Of a DNA stretch of 64,000 nt, positions 13,064-24,655 are shown piece after piece. Under the pieces are notes generated by a model that was given only the letters and a program-made list of their open reading frames with translations, had not been told where the DNA came from and made no database searches. Source of the DNA: Gossypium raimondii (taxonomy: Eukaryota; Streptophyta; Magnoliopsida; Malvales; Malvaceae). The stretch is from the NCBI RefSeq assembly GCF_025698545.1, contig NC_068567.1, forward strand, positions 60,207,371-60,271,370, given 5' to 3'. Numbering within the stretch: position 1 is the first letter of the stretch; each line of letters begins with the position of its first letter. The position numbers were made by a program, and so were the translations under genes.

Positions 13064-13959
13064 TTAGGATACATATATCTACTAGGGGTGTGCAAAATTC
13101 AGGTAAAACCGAAAAAATTCGGTTAACCGACCGAATTCGATTAATCGGTCGGTTAACCGAATTTTTTGGGCCGGGGGTCGGTTAGTTATTTTTTTATTTT
13201 TTGGTTAACGGTTAATTCGGTTCGAAACCGGTCAGTTAACCGATTTTTTTCAGTTTAACTGAAAAAATTAATAAATAAAATTATAATATATAAATAGGCT
13301 CACTATTCACCTAAACCCAATCCAAACCCAAGTATTCAACCCAAGCTAATTACCCAACCCAACCCAATCATAAAAATTATAAATAATTTAATAAATAAAA
13401 ATAAAATTCTAAAACTAAAACTAAAACTAAAACTAAAGTCTACAAGTCTAAAAATAATTTAATTATGTAGGGATTCAATTCGGTTAATTCGGGTAATTCG
13501 GTTAATTCGGTTAATTTTTAACCAAAAATAAAAAACATATAATTTTGACCGAATTAACCAAAAAAATTTCGGTTCGGTTACTTTTTTTGAAAAAATTTCA
13601 GTTCGGTTAACGGTTAAAGATTTTGAAAGGTCAATTAATTCGGTTAATGTTATTTCGGGTCGGTTAACCAACCGATTAACCGAATGAACGCCCCTAATAT
13701 CCACACTTGGAGCTTGATTCTGATAAAAACCAGTTTATTATCATCATCATCTTGCATGTACCTAAAATAACATGGTTGTTGTTCCTTCATCTTGGGGCAA
13801 CAAGTAGTTGATGACAATGGTTTCATATGGGAATTCAAGCATTGGTTGTACTCCATAGGGGTTGTCACACTTCATTGACTCCGTCTTACGTGTTTCATTA
13901 AAAAACACCACCACTAGTAGCACCACTGCACATAATACAACAATGGAGAGCCTCTTCCT
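13064..13959 (-). pseudogene. Dead type-2 nsLTP copy split by an insertion (copy B)
   Basis: Relic of the same gene as copy A: stop region at 13064-13066, then a 614-bp hAT-type insertion (13083-13696) in the last codons, then the body up to 13959. The signal peptide survives (LSIVVLCAVVLLVVVFF), as does CCPKMKEQQPCYFRY, but the family CxC has become CYF, the start codon position reads AGG on the coding strand, and a frameshift separates signal peptide from mature domain. Upstream homology to copy A continues in pieces at 13960-14153, 16822-17037 and 19794 to about 19860, separated by two LTRs. It is a host-gene relic used as an insertion target. Confidence 0.8.
13083..13696. mobile_element. 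Non-autonomous hAT-like element, 614 bp
   Basis: Ends are TAGGGGTGTG and CGCCCCTA, the YAGGGGTG type of hAT terminus. Flanks are ATATCTAC (13075-13082) and ATATCCAC (13697-13704), a near-perfect 8-bp target duplication; the uninterrupted sister at 11.7 kb reads ATATCCACAC there. The interior repeats GGTTAATTCGGT-like words on both strands, and no transposase frame is present. Confidence 0.85.
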
Positions 13960-14153
13960 GTTCTTTCTTTCTTTTTTACACAAATGGGCTAATACCAATG
14001 ATTATGACGAATTTATAACAATTGGATTGGTAATTGATGAGAGTTCTAGACCATACATGTGACTTTAGTAAAGGGATGTTAGGTTTACCAAATTAAAATT
14101 AATAATAGCCATTAAGTTATGGCTTATGTCACTCATTAAAGGTAGACACTTTC

Positions 14154-16821
14154 TGTCACACCCCGAAATATAGTTATACTAAAATAAATATGGTTAGGAG
14201 TAAAAACTAAGCAAGAATATGCTTCAGGCTTAATGATTAAAGTGCTAATATTTCCCCCAATGACCCAATTTTGAGCCACTCCTTCCCCTTTTTATTTTGT
14301 AATTTCGTCAAATACGCCCCAAAACACATATATACGATTAAATGCTTAAAATAAATAATAAATGAGCAACAGGCTCAATGGTAAGGTGTTATCCTCCTTA
14401 GAAGCCAAGGTTTGAACCCCCTCTTTCCTATCTTTCATTTATTCAACAATTTTAGCAAGGCTAGGGGAAATTTGTAAATTGCAGCTCCTTGCTCCTAATT
14501 TGGGTAAATTGCATGTAACGTCCCTAGGTTTTATAAACCCTAAGAATTTAACCAATTCTTTCCTAATTAGAATTCACAACTTGCCCCTTTTCAAAATTCC
14601 AATAGAATTAGAATTCCACAATTTTTTTCTCTTATTTTCCTAATTAGATTTTTATATTGCCCACTTTCAAATCCTAATAGAATTTACTCTCCATCTTTCT
14701 ATTTATTCTTTTTTTCTTTTCTTTCCATTTTCTTTACATCATATTTTCATCTTAATTGGTGGTAATAATTTTGCTTTCCCAAACCAAATCATCTTCCATT
14801 CAATCGTTCTTTCTAACAGTTTTGTAATTACGATCAATAGCATCCCTACCTTTGCCAAAAATCAGTAAGTACATCTCATTTCTGATGTTTAGATCTCAAA
14901 TTTTTGTAATATTACTATATGGCGCTAATCTTACGTCCGATTAAACAAACTTTGATAATCTTGCCAAATCTTTGCAAATCTTGCTTAGATCTTGATACCA
15001 ATCATTAATTGTGTGTATTATCCATCGAAGGATCGGATCTAGGTGAATCAGATCAAAGTTGATCATGAGGAACGTCAATCGAACTGTGGTGAAAAGGTGT
15101 GTGTTATTTACCAAGTGAATCAGGACAAATCGTGTCTAGGATTAGGACCACACAGTCTCCCACACAAGCGTGTAGACCAAAAGACAATGTGCCTCTGTTA
15201 CAGTAGGGTACTTCGTTTCTCACACAACTAAGAACCTTCCACACAGCTTGCCACACGGTCGTGTCTCCCCTATAGGTTTAATTTTGCAATTGCCACACGG
15301 CCTGGTCACACGAGTGTGTAACACTTCCACACGACCACGAGACCCCCACACAACCCCTATTTTACATATTTTACAATTTTTCCCAGAAATTTATGTTATG
15401 CGCAGTTTAGTCCTTATATATTTCGTGAATTATTTTTAGAGCTTTTATATTCTCAATTAAATCCCTAATATTGTGTTAATTTTGGAACCAGTGATTTAAT
15501 GCCTAAAGTGTTATTGTTACATCGCATGATATGTGAATGCTATATGCTTTCTGTTAAAGTGAAATTGATAAATTGTTAGTGATAATATTGTTACCGCTCT
15601 ACAAAGGACATGATAAGCATGTCTACTGTTAATGATGAATTGAGATCATGTTAAACTTGTCTACTGTTAATGATGAATTGATTACATGTTACACATGTCT
15701 ACTGCTAGTGTTGAATTGTTCCATTACAAAGGATGACATATTGCATTGCATGGGTTGAGACGATATGTACGGAGAAAGATTGGCAATTTATCTGCAAATT
15801 TTGTTTTCAATCCACAACCTAGTGGCAGATTTTATCTATGAATTTTGTTGTGCATCCACAACCCAGTGGCAGATTTTATCTACGAATTTTGTTGTGTATC
15901 CACAGTCCAGTGGCAAATTTTATCTGCAAAATTTTGTTGTGCATCTACAGCCCAATACCAGTTTATCTGCAAACTAGTAGTGGTTAAACCACAACCCGGT
16001 GTATAAAGATGTTTGAGTTCAGGGGAACGTCCAGTGAGGTGTGTAGCGGAGTTGGGTGGGATCTACTTTCTGATAAATTGAAGTTGCATTGCATTCATAT
16101 GCATTTACACATGGCTGTGAATACAATGATATTATATTGATGAGTTGATCTAAAATACAAATATTCTGAATTACTATTTAATTGTGATTTATTTTATGAG
16201 TCATTTTTTTGTATGATTTCTCTATCGTTTGTACTGATTTTCTTGTGATTGGACTCACATTGAGCTTCATAAGCTCACTCCACTTTTTATTTTCTTATCT
16301 ACAGATAACCTACCAGATTAAGACTTTGACTCCGTGACGAATTGTTTTCTTATAAAAAAGTATTTTAAATTCATTAATTGCAATTTTTACTTTTCAAAGA
16401 CGATATTATTTCATTAGAATTGTGGCATGAGACTTAGGTTTTGGGTTTGTCCAGCATGCATGACAATTTATTTTGCTTTAGGTTATTGAATTATGGTTTA
16501 TTAATTAATCACGCATAAAAATATGGTTTCCATCAAACTCATGTTAAATATTACTTTTTCCATTGCATAGTTATGTAAATAATATTTAAAAATATATAAT
16601 AATTGAAATCGACATTTTAATAAGTAAACCTTAAACTCCATTGTTTTGAGGGAAAAAAATTTCTTCTAGTAAAATGAAAGACATCACACTAAGTTTTTCC
16701 CTTTAAAATAAACAAATATTACAACTGTTTTTAAACTCTGATAGTTATGTCTGCCATTTCAATGGTCAATGTAATCTTTAAAATTTGGGTCTAATGTCTA
16801 AATCAAGTTTAAGGTATTACA
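14154..16821. mobile_element. Long solo LTR inside the nsLTP copy B upstream region
   Basis: Starts TGTCACACCCC, ends AAGGTATTACA, and is flanked by CTTTC at 14149-14153 and at 16822-16826, an exact 5-bp target duplication. Copy A shows the empty site as GACACTTTCAATCC. About 2.67 kb without coding domains, so a solo LTR, probably Gypsy type. Two tandem arrays lie inside (separate entry). At 14365-14420 there is a tRNA-like pair of boxes, probably chance. Confidence 0.8.
15618..15974. repeat. Two tandem arrays inside the LTR
   Basis: First array: about three 38-bp units beginning GTCTACTGTTAATGATGAAT (15618-15720). Second array: four 44-45 bp units beginning TTTTGTTGTGCATCCACA and containing CCAGTGGCAGATTTTATCT (about 15799-15974). 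Units differ by a few bases. Confidence 0.75.
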
Positions 16822-17037
16822 CTTTCAATATCAATCTTTTGATGTTCATCTTTATATATATAATGGAAGGATATCAAGCCCAGAGTTTTCTAGTTTTTCA
16901 TAGTTGCATTTATCTTCTTTTCTTTTGTTATGTTAGCTTTAATTAAACAAAATTGTTAATTTTACTTCAATTGTTCTTATTTGACTAAATTGTTATTTAT
17001 CCTAGAGTTTATTAATAGAAATAGTTAATATTATTTG

Positions 17038-19793
17038 TGTAATAACCCAAATTTTCCCGGCCCAAATTAAATAATAAATACAAAAAAATAATAAAAATAA
17101 TAGTCCAATTTTTAGTGTCCATTTACAAGCAACGGGCTCAATGGCCCAAATCCATTACCCAAAATACAGTCCTAAGCCCGATTAGCCTAAACAGCTTTAA
17201 CCCAAACCCAAAACCAAGCCCAAATACTCGCAGCCCAAAACAGAGAAAATCAACAGCAAACCCTAGAGACCAAACCCTAAACTCAGCCGACGCTCCTGCC
17301 TTCAGCACGCATTGAGCCTCCGCGCCACGTCACCGTACGGCTCCGTACACCAGCTGGCCTCCGTACCTGCAAAGAAGACGAAAACAAGACAGCAAAACAA
17401 CAACAACAATAGGCCAGCAGATATAAAAAACGGAAGAAATAATAGAAAAAAAAGAGAGGAAAAAACCATTTTTGTAATATTCGGCAATATAAAAGGCCGA
17501 TTGATTCATTCTTGTAAGGTTATGCACACAGACACGAAATCAATACAAAAGATCAAAAGTTTCTTGAAGGTTTTTTTCTGCTTTTTTCTTTTCTGTTCCA
17601 TCGATGCATGGTTATTACTATTGATTTTTGTAAATAGAGAGAAAAAGGGAAAGGATTCACCTTAGCGTAGCGCCGATTGAAACCTTGCTCGCTTCGTCGC
17701 AATCGAAGCTTGGGCTAAAGCTGCGAGGCCAGATATTGGCGAAGCTTTCGGCGATCTGCGAAATGGGTTTCAAAACCGTAACAGAGGAAAATGGGCGGGT
17801 CTCTTCTGTTTTTTGGGAAAATAGGGCTGAAGTGAGTTTTACTTTATTTGTTTTGTTTAAATAAACATGCAAAATGACACCATTGGGGCCTTTCTTAGTG
17901 GCCTCAAAACGATGTCGTATTAGCCGAGATCCGATGATCCAACCCGATTCAGGGAAGAGGATCCGCGCCTTTTTGTTCGTGGTTTATTTGCGTTTAGAGT
18001 CCTTTCACGTTTTGCTTAGTTTCAATCAGATTTCTTTCCATTTTCCTTAATTTGTACCGCCTATTTAATTCTGTATTCATTTAGATCCAAGTTCAAATGG
18101 TGCCGTTTTTGTTATTGTTTGGGATTATTTCGAAGTTTGTGTTTAATTGCGGATTTAGTCCTTCAATTTTGGAAACAGGTTTTAATTAAATACTGATTTT
18201 TTTTAAATTCAATGTTTTTTTAAATTATGATTAATTCTATTTTCATGTATTATAATATCTAATATTCTTTATAATATTTATTTTTGATAGTATTTTAAAT
18301 TATTATTATATTATTTTAAAATGTAATAAAGTTATTATTTTAGGTTGTATTTTGTATTTTAAATTTATTATATACTAATATTTTAAAACTACTGTATGTT
18401 TATTAAAAATTTTATTGTTATTTTAATTATTAATATTATTTTAACATTGACTTAATATTTTTAAACTTATTATTAATATGATTTCTAAAATATAATACTT
18501 TATTCTTACTAATTATTATCAATATGTTTTAAATTCATTGACATCGATTTTAAATTCTTTACATATACTCATTTTTAAATTTGATACATTATTATTTATT
18601 TTATCACCCTAATATATTTTTAGAATTTGATATATCACTTTATATTTCTCAATAATGTATTTTAGAATATAGTCCCAAATTTTATTTTCACCATGATATC
18701 TCGTGATTATTATATTTATATATATAGTTTATATGGAATTATTTTAATGCAAGTACATGTGTATAAAATGCATCATAACTTGTAATTTACAAAATTTTAT
18801 TTTTGTTTTCAAATTTTTATTCATTTCGATTATTTTAAGTGGTTTACTTGTGATTAAATTATCTTTATATTAATTATTTTCATCTCGTTATTTGTAAGAT
18901 TGATTATTAGTTTATTTGATTATCAATGTTGATGTATTATATGTTTGGTTGCTCCAAATTGTAAATTTAGCTTGCTATTCACCATTTGATTTGTATATTG
19001 ATATTTTATTATATTGTTTGTAAAAATTGCATTTCATTAAAGCATTATAATTGTTTTATTTCAAAATTCCTACAAAGCTTGGTGTTTAAAAAGTCTCGAG
19101 AGGATTGTGCCCTAACTTACTGGGCTTCAATTCTCCTTTTTGATTTTAAATAGCCGAATACCCCTTTTTCAATTTGAACATAGAAATTCCAAAATAAAAG
19201 CTCATTCTCGGGAATTTGATGCGTTGTGTCCTAACATATTGGATATGACATATTGCTCTCGAGACGAGGATTTTTCTAACAAATAAAAATAAAGGCAATA
19301 TTCGATATTTAGGAATTTTGTGAAATCGAACCCTAACTTACTGGGTTTTGATTTTCTTCATTCGACCCAAGTCGGATATCCTTCTCAAATGCATAGATTT
19401 TTAAAAATCAAAAGATAAACTTAATTTCGAGGATTTGAAATGTTACACTCTAACTTATTGAGCGTGTCAATTTATTTCCTTGAAATAAGTGAGTCTCATC
19501 ATCCAATTTATTTTATTCAAATTTTCTTTTCCAAGGATCGCATTTTAAAATCTTTTCAAATTTTCGACATTAAGACATTAAACAATTGATTCGGTACCAA
19601 TTTTGGGCGTTACGAGGGTGCTAACCCTTCCTCGTGTGTAACCGACTCCCGAACTTGTTTTCTCAAAATTCGCAGACCTAAAATTATTTTCAAGGTGATC
19701 CGATCACACCACAATAAAAGATCGGTGGCGACTCCCATCTCCATTTTCAAAATCGATACCCATTTTTCAAATTGCAAAAAAATGGTTTCGACA
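17038..19793. mobile_element. Long solo LTR, second insertion in the copy B upstream region
   Basis: Starts TGTAATAACCCAAATTTTCC and ends ATGGTTTCGACA. Flanks are ATTTG (17033-17037) and ATTTA (19794-19798); copy A reads ATTTGCTCACTTTCTAAT across the empty site, and the right flank here continues CTCGGTTTCTAAT. GGTGGCGACTCC about 70 bases before the end resembles the end of Gypsy LTRs as I know them. About 2.76 kb with no coding domain of its own. Confidence 0.8.
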
Positions 19794-19860
19794 ATTTACT
19801 CGGTTTCTAATAGTACAAAAATTAAATTGCATATTTTATTTTAGAGAGATTAAATTGGCT

Positions 19861-20590
19861 AATATAGATGTCATACATCTTTATTAAAATTTAGTTGATA
19901 ATATTATTAAAAGAGCTCTGTTAAATTGAATATATGACATTTTAATTTCCAGTTGTGTCCTTTCCTTTTTCTATTTATTTCTATGATCAATGATCATAAA
20001 GGACCCCTTTACCATTCTGTATAAGTAGGCTATTCTATTTGTACATATATGGAAGAGGAGCGCATTCAATCTTTGTTTGTCTATTAGTTTGGTTTCTTTT
20101 CATCGCGGGATAGAGCAGTTTGGTAGCTGGCAAGGCTCATAATCTTGAGGTCATGTTTGTACGTTACATTTTTTGACAAAAAAAGTTTAGACTTGTCCCT
20201 ATTAACTAGTCATTTTTTCTACCTCTAATTGATAACACAATTCAATTTTAAATTGATATAATTAATATTATTATTAATTGGACTTTAACTTTTAATTAGA
20301 AAAATAAACTAAATTCTTGAAATTAAAAGAAAATGGACCAATTTCAAAAATGAAAGAAATAAAATATATTTATTTTTAATCTTTTTCATTTATCTATAGA
20401 GTCATATTTTAAAACTTATATTCAAGAATAAAATGTACAAATACTTCAAAAAAAAATCAAATAACATGGATTTCAAAATTAAGAAAATTATTTGGACTAT
20501 TGAGTAAAATAATAGATAAATTTCTGTTTCATTTAATTATTCATTTATTCATATTAGTCCTTGAAGAAGGAAATGCTCTAATGAAGCAAC
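19861..20590. other. Intergenic DNA, no gene seen
   Basis: AT-rich DNA between the nsLTP copy B upstream remnant and the nsLTP gene ending at 20594. The last part probably holds the 3' UTR of that minus-strand gene. Confidence 0.4.
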
Positions 20591-20593
20591 ATT

Positions 20594-20893
20594 TTAACAC
20601 TTAGGAGGATATGCAACTCCACACGAGCTAGCTACCTTTGGAATGTTGGGATTGTTCATATACTGTTTAAGAGTTGGGTCCTTAATGTAACCACAAAAGC
20701 ATGGCTGCTGTTCCTTCAACTTACTGCAACAAGCGGCTGAAGGAGGCTGCGACGGCATCATGATCGCCGCTAAGCATGGACTGAGCTCGATGGGGTTACA
20801 TGTCACTGCCTCCACCATGCATGTTTCACCCGAAAACACCACCACCGCTAGTGCCACCACACACAAGATAACAAAGGAAATCCTCTTGATCAT
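20594..20893 (-). CDS. Type-2 non-specific lipid transfer protein (array copy C)
   Basis: Small secreted disulfide protein that binds lipids in a hydrophobic cavity; family roles include cuticle, cell wall and defence. Single exon, 99 aa. Residues 1-29 form a signal peptide (MIKRISFVILCVVALAVVVF) with likely cleavage after VEA. The eight cysteines follow the type-2 order: C-x7-C-x14-CC-x8-C-x-C-x23-C-x7-C, one residue longer in two gaps than the usual type-2 spacing. The central residue of CFC is Phe, typical of type 2. The frame is open upstream to an ATG at 20983, but the TATA box at 20985-20991 puts that ATG ahead of any likely transcript start, so I choose 20893. It is a close tandem paralogue of the gene at 22705-22998. 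Intact and probably functional. Confidence 0.92.
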   Translation of the reverse strand: MIKRISFVILCVVALAVVVFSGETCMVEAVTCNPIELSPCLAAIMMPSQPPSAACCSKLKEQQPCFCGYIKDPTLKQYMNNPNIPKVASSCGVAYPPKC

Positions 20894-20984
20894 ATTCTTT
20901 ATTCTTTTTCCTACACAAAAAGAGCTATAATACTTGTGGTTACAAACAAATTTGGTGCCTCTTTTTTGCCTCAACTTTGACATA

Positions 20985-20991
20985 ATTTATA
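20985..20991 (-). promoter_or_regulatory. TATA box of nsLTP copy C
   Basis: Minus strand reads CTATAAATTATG, about 95 bases before the chosen start codon. The same motif in the same context lies before copy D, which shows that the promoter was duplicated with the gene. Confidence 0.65.
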
Positions 20992-22704
20992 GTAGTTGGA
21001 TTGATAATTGCTTAGAGACATAAACCATGATTTAAGGGTGTCAAACTATCATGACTCTTTTTATTTTTTGGTGATTTAATACATATAAAATAATGTAATA
21101 AATATAATATATTTAAATATGATATACCTGAATTGTATTTTGGTCATTCTACTAAAAATAGATAAATTGGTCCTGCATGTTAGATGAATTATCGGAATCA
21201 ACATGATAACAAATTTAACCTTCGATTTACTATTTTCTGAAGTTTTTTAGTTATAATTTGTTTCACTTGTTTTTCTTCCATTTTCATCATTGTCTTTACA
21301 TAAATATCAAAATTCATCTTTTCATAGAGCTAATATTGTTTCATTACATTTATCCTATGAAAAAAACAGGAAAGACAAAGCGGTGTTTAAATTTTTGACA
21401 AATTTTCCGATGAGATTTTCACCATAAAAATATCCACTCGAAGGTTTGTTTTTAATCTTATTCTAATGTTGATCTCTAAACATGCTGACCAAGCCGATAT
21501 AATATTATTTATTCTTTATTATTTATTGCATCTAATATTTTAAATGCTATGTGCAATCCTATTCGCCTCTCTCGAGATATATTAGATCACTACCCTCTAT
21601 TTTCTTTGACACAATTCAGTAATAATTCCTATAGCTAAATTTCTATTCAATTGGCGTTGAAATAATGAAATCTACCAGCAAGAACAATAGAACCTTAAAC
21701 CAACATTATCTCAACTCAATCATCGAGCCATTAACAATAAGTCGTTACCTAATATAAAAATTAAAAATGGGTATAATATTGATAAAATATTAACCAAGAA
21801 TTTTAAACTCCTAAAATAAAATGTTCATATATATAACATATTCCATTTGAATCGGTTTTCTCAATTTCATAATAAAGGGCTATATTTATTATTATGCCTT
21901 ATATAAATAAATATTTTAACGACACAATTTTAACAAATGAATTGTTTTGCTTTTTCATTTAAAGCACAAGAAGCATTTTGCTCGTTTTTCAGTAGAACGA
22001 CTATAATATAATCTAAGTTATAGTACAAGAACTGTCATAGTACTTTTACCAATATGTTTAATCTAATATCATATTATAGCATATCCACGATGTGGATGAA
22101 AAAATGTATCTAATAAGAAACTAATGAGATTTTGGTTAATATGAAAAGTTGATGCTTTGAGGATAATAATGTGTGTCGCTATGCTTTTATTTGTAGAAAT
22201 TTAGTCATTTTATTTTTGGATTTTAAAATTTAAATTTAATTATTAATTTTGTTAATTTTTATTTAATTTGTTGACGTGACATGTTAAAATTTAAAAAAGA
22301 ACTCATTCGGTAGTCATGTAGTTAAAAAAAATGACGGAATGAATTGGACTTGAATTTTGAAATATAAAAAGTAAAATAATTAAATTCCTAAAAAATAGTA
22401 TAAGGACTACATTCCAAATTTCGAAGAGTACATGGACTTGTGGCATATTTTAACCAAAAGTAAATTTAAATCCAATAGATTTCAACATCACTGTTTCTCC
22501 TCTGTTTGAACTTTGAATCATTTTGCAGATTTTTTTCCCACAAATGTAAACACCAATCAAAATAACAAATGTAAATACTAAAAAGGGTGAAGAGTATATT
22601 AAAATTATTTGGACAATGAGTAAAATATTAGATAAATTTCCATTTAATTTATTAATTTATTCATACTAGTCCTTGAGCGAGAATGCTCTAATGAAAGCAA
22701 CATT
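20992..22704. other. Spacer between the two intact nsLTP genes
   Basis: AT-rich, no gene. The 20992-21060 stretch (promoter of copy C) is similar to 23096-23170 (promoter of copy D). A repeat relic ends at 22455 (separate entry). Confidence 0.5.
22170..22455. mobile_element. Relic of the Mutator-like MITE family
   Basis: The right end GGCATATTTTAACC and the inner blocks (AACTCATTCGGTAGTCATGT, AAAAATGACG) match the complete copy at 45648-45972. The left end is worn and no target duplication was found. Confidence 0.5.
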
Positions 22705-22998
22705 TTAACACTTAGGAGGATATGCATGTGCAACTCCACAAGAGCTAGCCACCTTTGGAATATTGGGATTGTCGATGAAGGGCTTAGCACCTGGGTCCTT
22801 AAGGTAGCCACAAAAGCATGGTAGCTGTTCCTTCACCTTTCTGCAACAAGCGGCGGATGGAGGCTTTGGCGGTGTTGAGATTGCCGGCAAGCATGGGATG
22901 AGCTCGATGGGGCTGCATGTCACTGCTTCCACCGTGCGTGTTTCACCTGAAAACAACGCCACCGCACACAAGATCATGACAAAGGAAACCCTCTTCAT
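22705..22998 (-). CDS. Type-2 non-specific lipid transfer protein (array copy D)
   Basis: Secreted lipid-binding protein, 97 aa, single exon. The signal peptide is MKRVSFVMILCAVALFSGE with likely cleavage after VEA, so the mature chain starts VTCSPIELIPC. Eight cysteines are present in type-2 order (C-x7-C-x14-CC-x8-C-x-C-x23-C-x9-C); the last gap is longer than usual because of an HAY insertion before PPKC. The CFCGYLKDP block matches copy C (CFCGYIKDP). It shares coding, TATA and upstream sequence with copy C, so the pair is a recent tandem duplication. Expression and lipid ligand cannot be read from sequence. Confidence 0.92.
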   Translation of the reverse strand: MKRVSFVMILCAVALFSGETRTVEAVTCSPIELIPCLPAISTPPKPPSAACCRKVKEQLPCFCGYLKDPGAKPFIDNPNIPKVASSCGVAHAYPPKC

Positions 22999-23088
22999 AT
23001 TCTTTTCTTCTTCCTACAAACACAAAAAAAGTTAATACATGTGATTATAAACAATTTGGTGCCTTTTTTCTGCATGAACTTGGACATA

Positions 23089-23095
23089 ATTTATA
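23089..23095 (-). promoter_or_regulatory. TATA box of nsLTP copy D
   Basis: Minus strand reads CTATAAATTATGTCCAAG, 91 bases before the ATG at 22998, equivalent to the box before copy C. Confidence 0.65.
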
Positions 23096-23389
23096 GTAGT
23101 TGGGCTGATAACTGCTTATATTTAGACCATGATTTAAGGTTGTCAAATTATCATGACTTTTTTTAAGTTGGTAATTATGTTTATTTTGATATATATATAT
23201 ATATATAGTATTTAAACTTGACAATTAGATTCATTTTTGTCTTTCAACGTGAAAAATATAAAAAGTTGGATGACGTAGAACTTTGAGATTGTGTCATATC
23301 TTCACTTGAAAATTAAAAAATTTATATAAATTTACCAGTGATGACGTGGTACAATATAAAAGTGTCAAATATACATTGTTCTAATAATC

Positions 23390-23700
23390 TAACCAATGAT
23401 TGAACTTGTCAGACCATTAGTTCTCAATCCAATTAGTTTGATCGGTTCAACTTCTAGATCAACAATAATTAAATAAATAACTAAAATTCATAAAAATTAA
23501 AAAAAAAAGTATAAAATTGATTCAACTTGTTCAACTATTGGTTTTATTATCCCAGTTTTCAATTTTTATTGGTTTTGAGCCATTTTTGATTCAATCCATT
23601 CAACCCCTTTGTTTGGACTAGTATACCAATCGATTCTTGGTAAAATCAGTCCAACCAACCAATCGTCATTTTTCAATAAAACTAATCACATCATCAAATC
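23390..23700. repeat. Dispersed repeat with GGTTCAACY-type words
   Basis: Contains words such as GATCGGTTCAAC, GATTCAACTTGTTCAAC and AACCAATCG. The same vocabulary recurs at 31900-32115, 32836-33143 and 38165-38285 in either orientation. No coding frame; probably a non-autonomous transposon family. Confidence 0.4.
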
Positions 23701-24188
23701 TTGACGGAATACAAGTTCAAGAACCAAAATAAATCTAGTTATCAAGCTTAGGTACCTAAGTGAACCAAAAAAAAGGCACAATATGTTTAATACATACAAA
23801 AACATGTATATGTTTATCTCAATTTATTTTGAGTTTAAATTATTTTTAATAAATTTTATATAAAACATAAAAACATCCCAAATTAACATTTGATACTTTT
23901 TAAGAAGAATGGTTTTTATTTTTATTTTTATATATAAGCACCTTTATTCCTTTTAATATAAGTATAAATGTTATTAAAATTATTAATTAATTATGAACCA
24001 AATTACATAATCACATGGAAATTTATTCCTTTTGCCATAGCTAGAACAAGAAAAGAAAGAGACGTAACATACTTGAGTAAAATATCTAGTCTATGGTCAT
24101 TAATTTAAGGCTTATGCAACTCATCACATGGACACACTATCTAGTATATAGGAACATTAATATTTTTTTAGTATAGCTATAATTTCAT

Positions 24189-24647
24189 TAGGGTGCGTAA
24201 ATTTCGGGTAAAATTAAATTAATTTGGTTAATCGGTCGGTTAATTGAATTAATTCAGTCGGGGTCGGTTAATAATTTTTTAAAAGTTCAGTTAACGGTTA
24301 ACAAATCGAATTCGGTTAATCAGTCAGCTATCCGAATTAATTCGGTTGGAGTCGGTTAATAATTTTTTGAAAGTTCGGTTAACAGTTAATTCGATTCGAA
24401 ATCAGTTAATTAATCGAATTAACCAATATTTTATATTTTTTTATATACATTTTACATATATTAAATCCGGTTAATTTGGTTAATTCAATTACTTTTTTTA
24501 TATATTTTATACTTGTTTTAACAAAAACAAAAAAAAAACATATAAATTTCGGTTAATTCGGTCAAACCGAAAAAGTTCGGTTAATTCGGTTAATGGTAGT
24601 TTGGGTCGGGTCGGTTAACCAGTCGGTTATCCGATTGAACACCCCTA
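24189..24647. mobile_element. Second copy of the hAT-like element, 459 bp
   Basis: Ends TAGGGTGCG and CACCCCTA, flanked by AATTTCAT (24181-24188) and GATTTCAT (24648-24655), an 8-bp target duplication with one mismatch. The interior has the same GGTTAATTCGGT-like words as the copy at 13083-13696 but is shorter. No transposase frame. Confidence 0.82.
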
Positions 24648-24655
24648 GATTTCAT

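Noticed and set aside
14365-14420. tRNA gene or SINE inside the LTR
   Set aside because: GGCTCAATGGTA and GGTTTGAACCCC resemble A and B boxes, but no acceptor stem pairs and no SINE body follows.
17115-17665. Possible host gene with start codons on both strands
   Set aside because: The frames lie inside the solo LTR at 17038-19793 and show no known domain; GC-richer composition here is a feature of the LTR.
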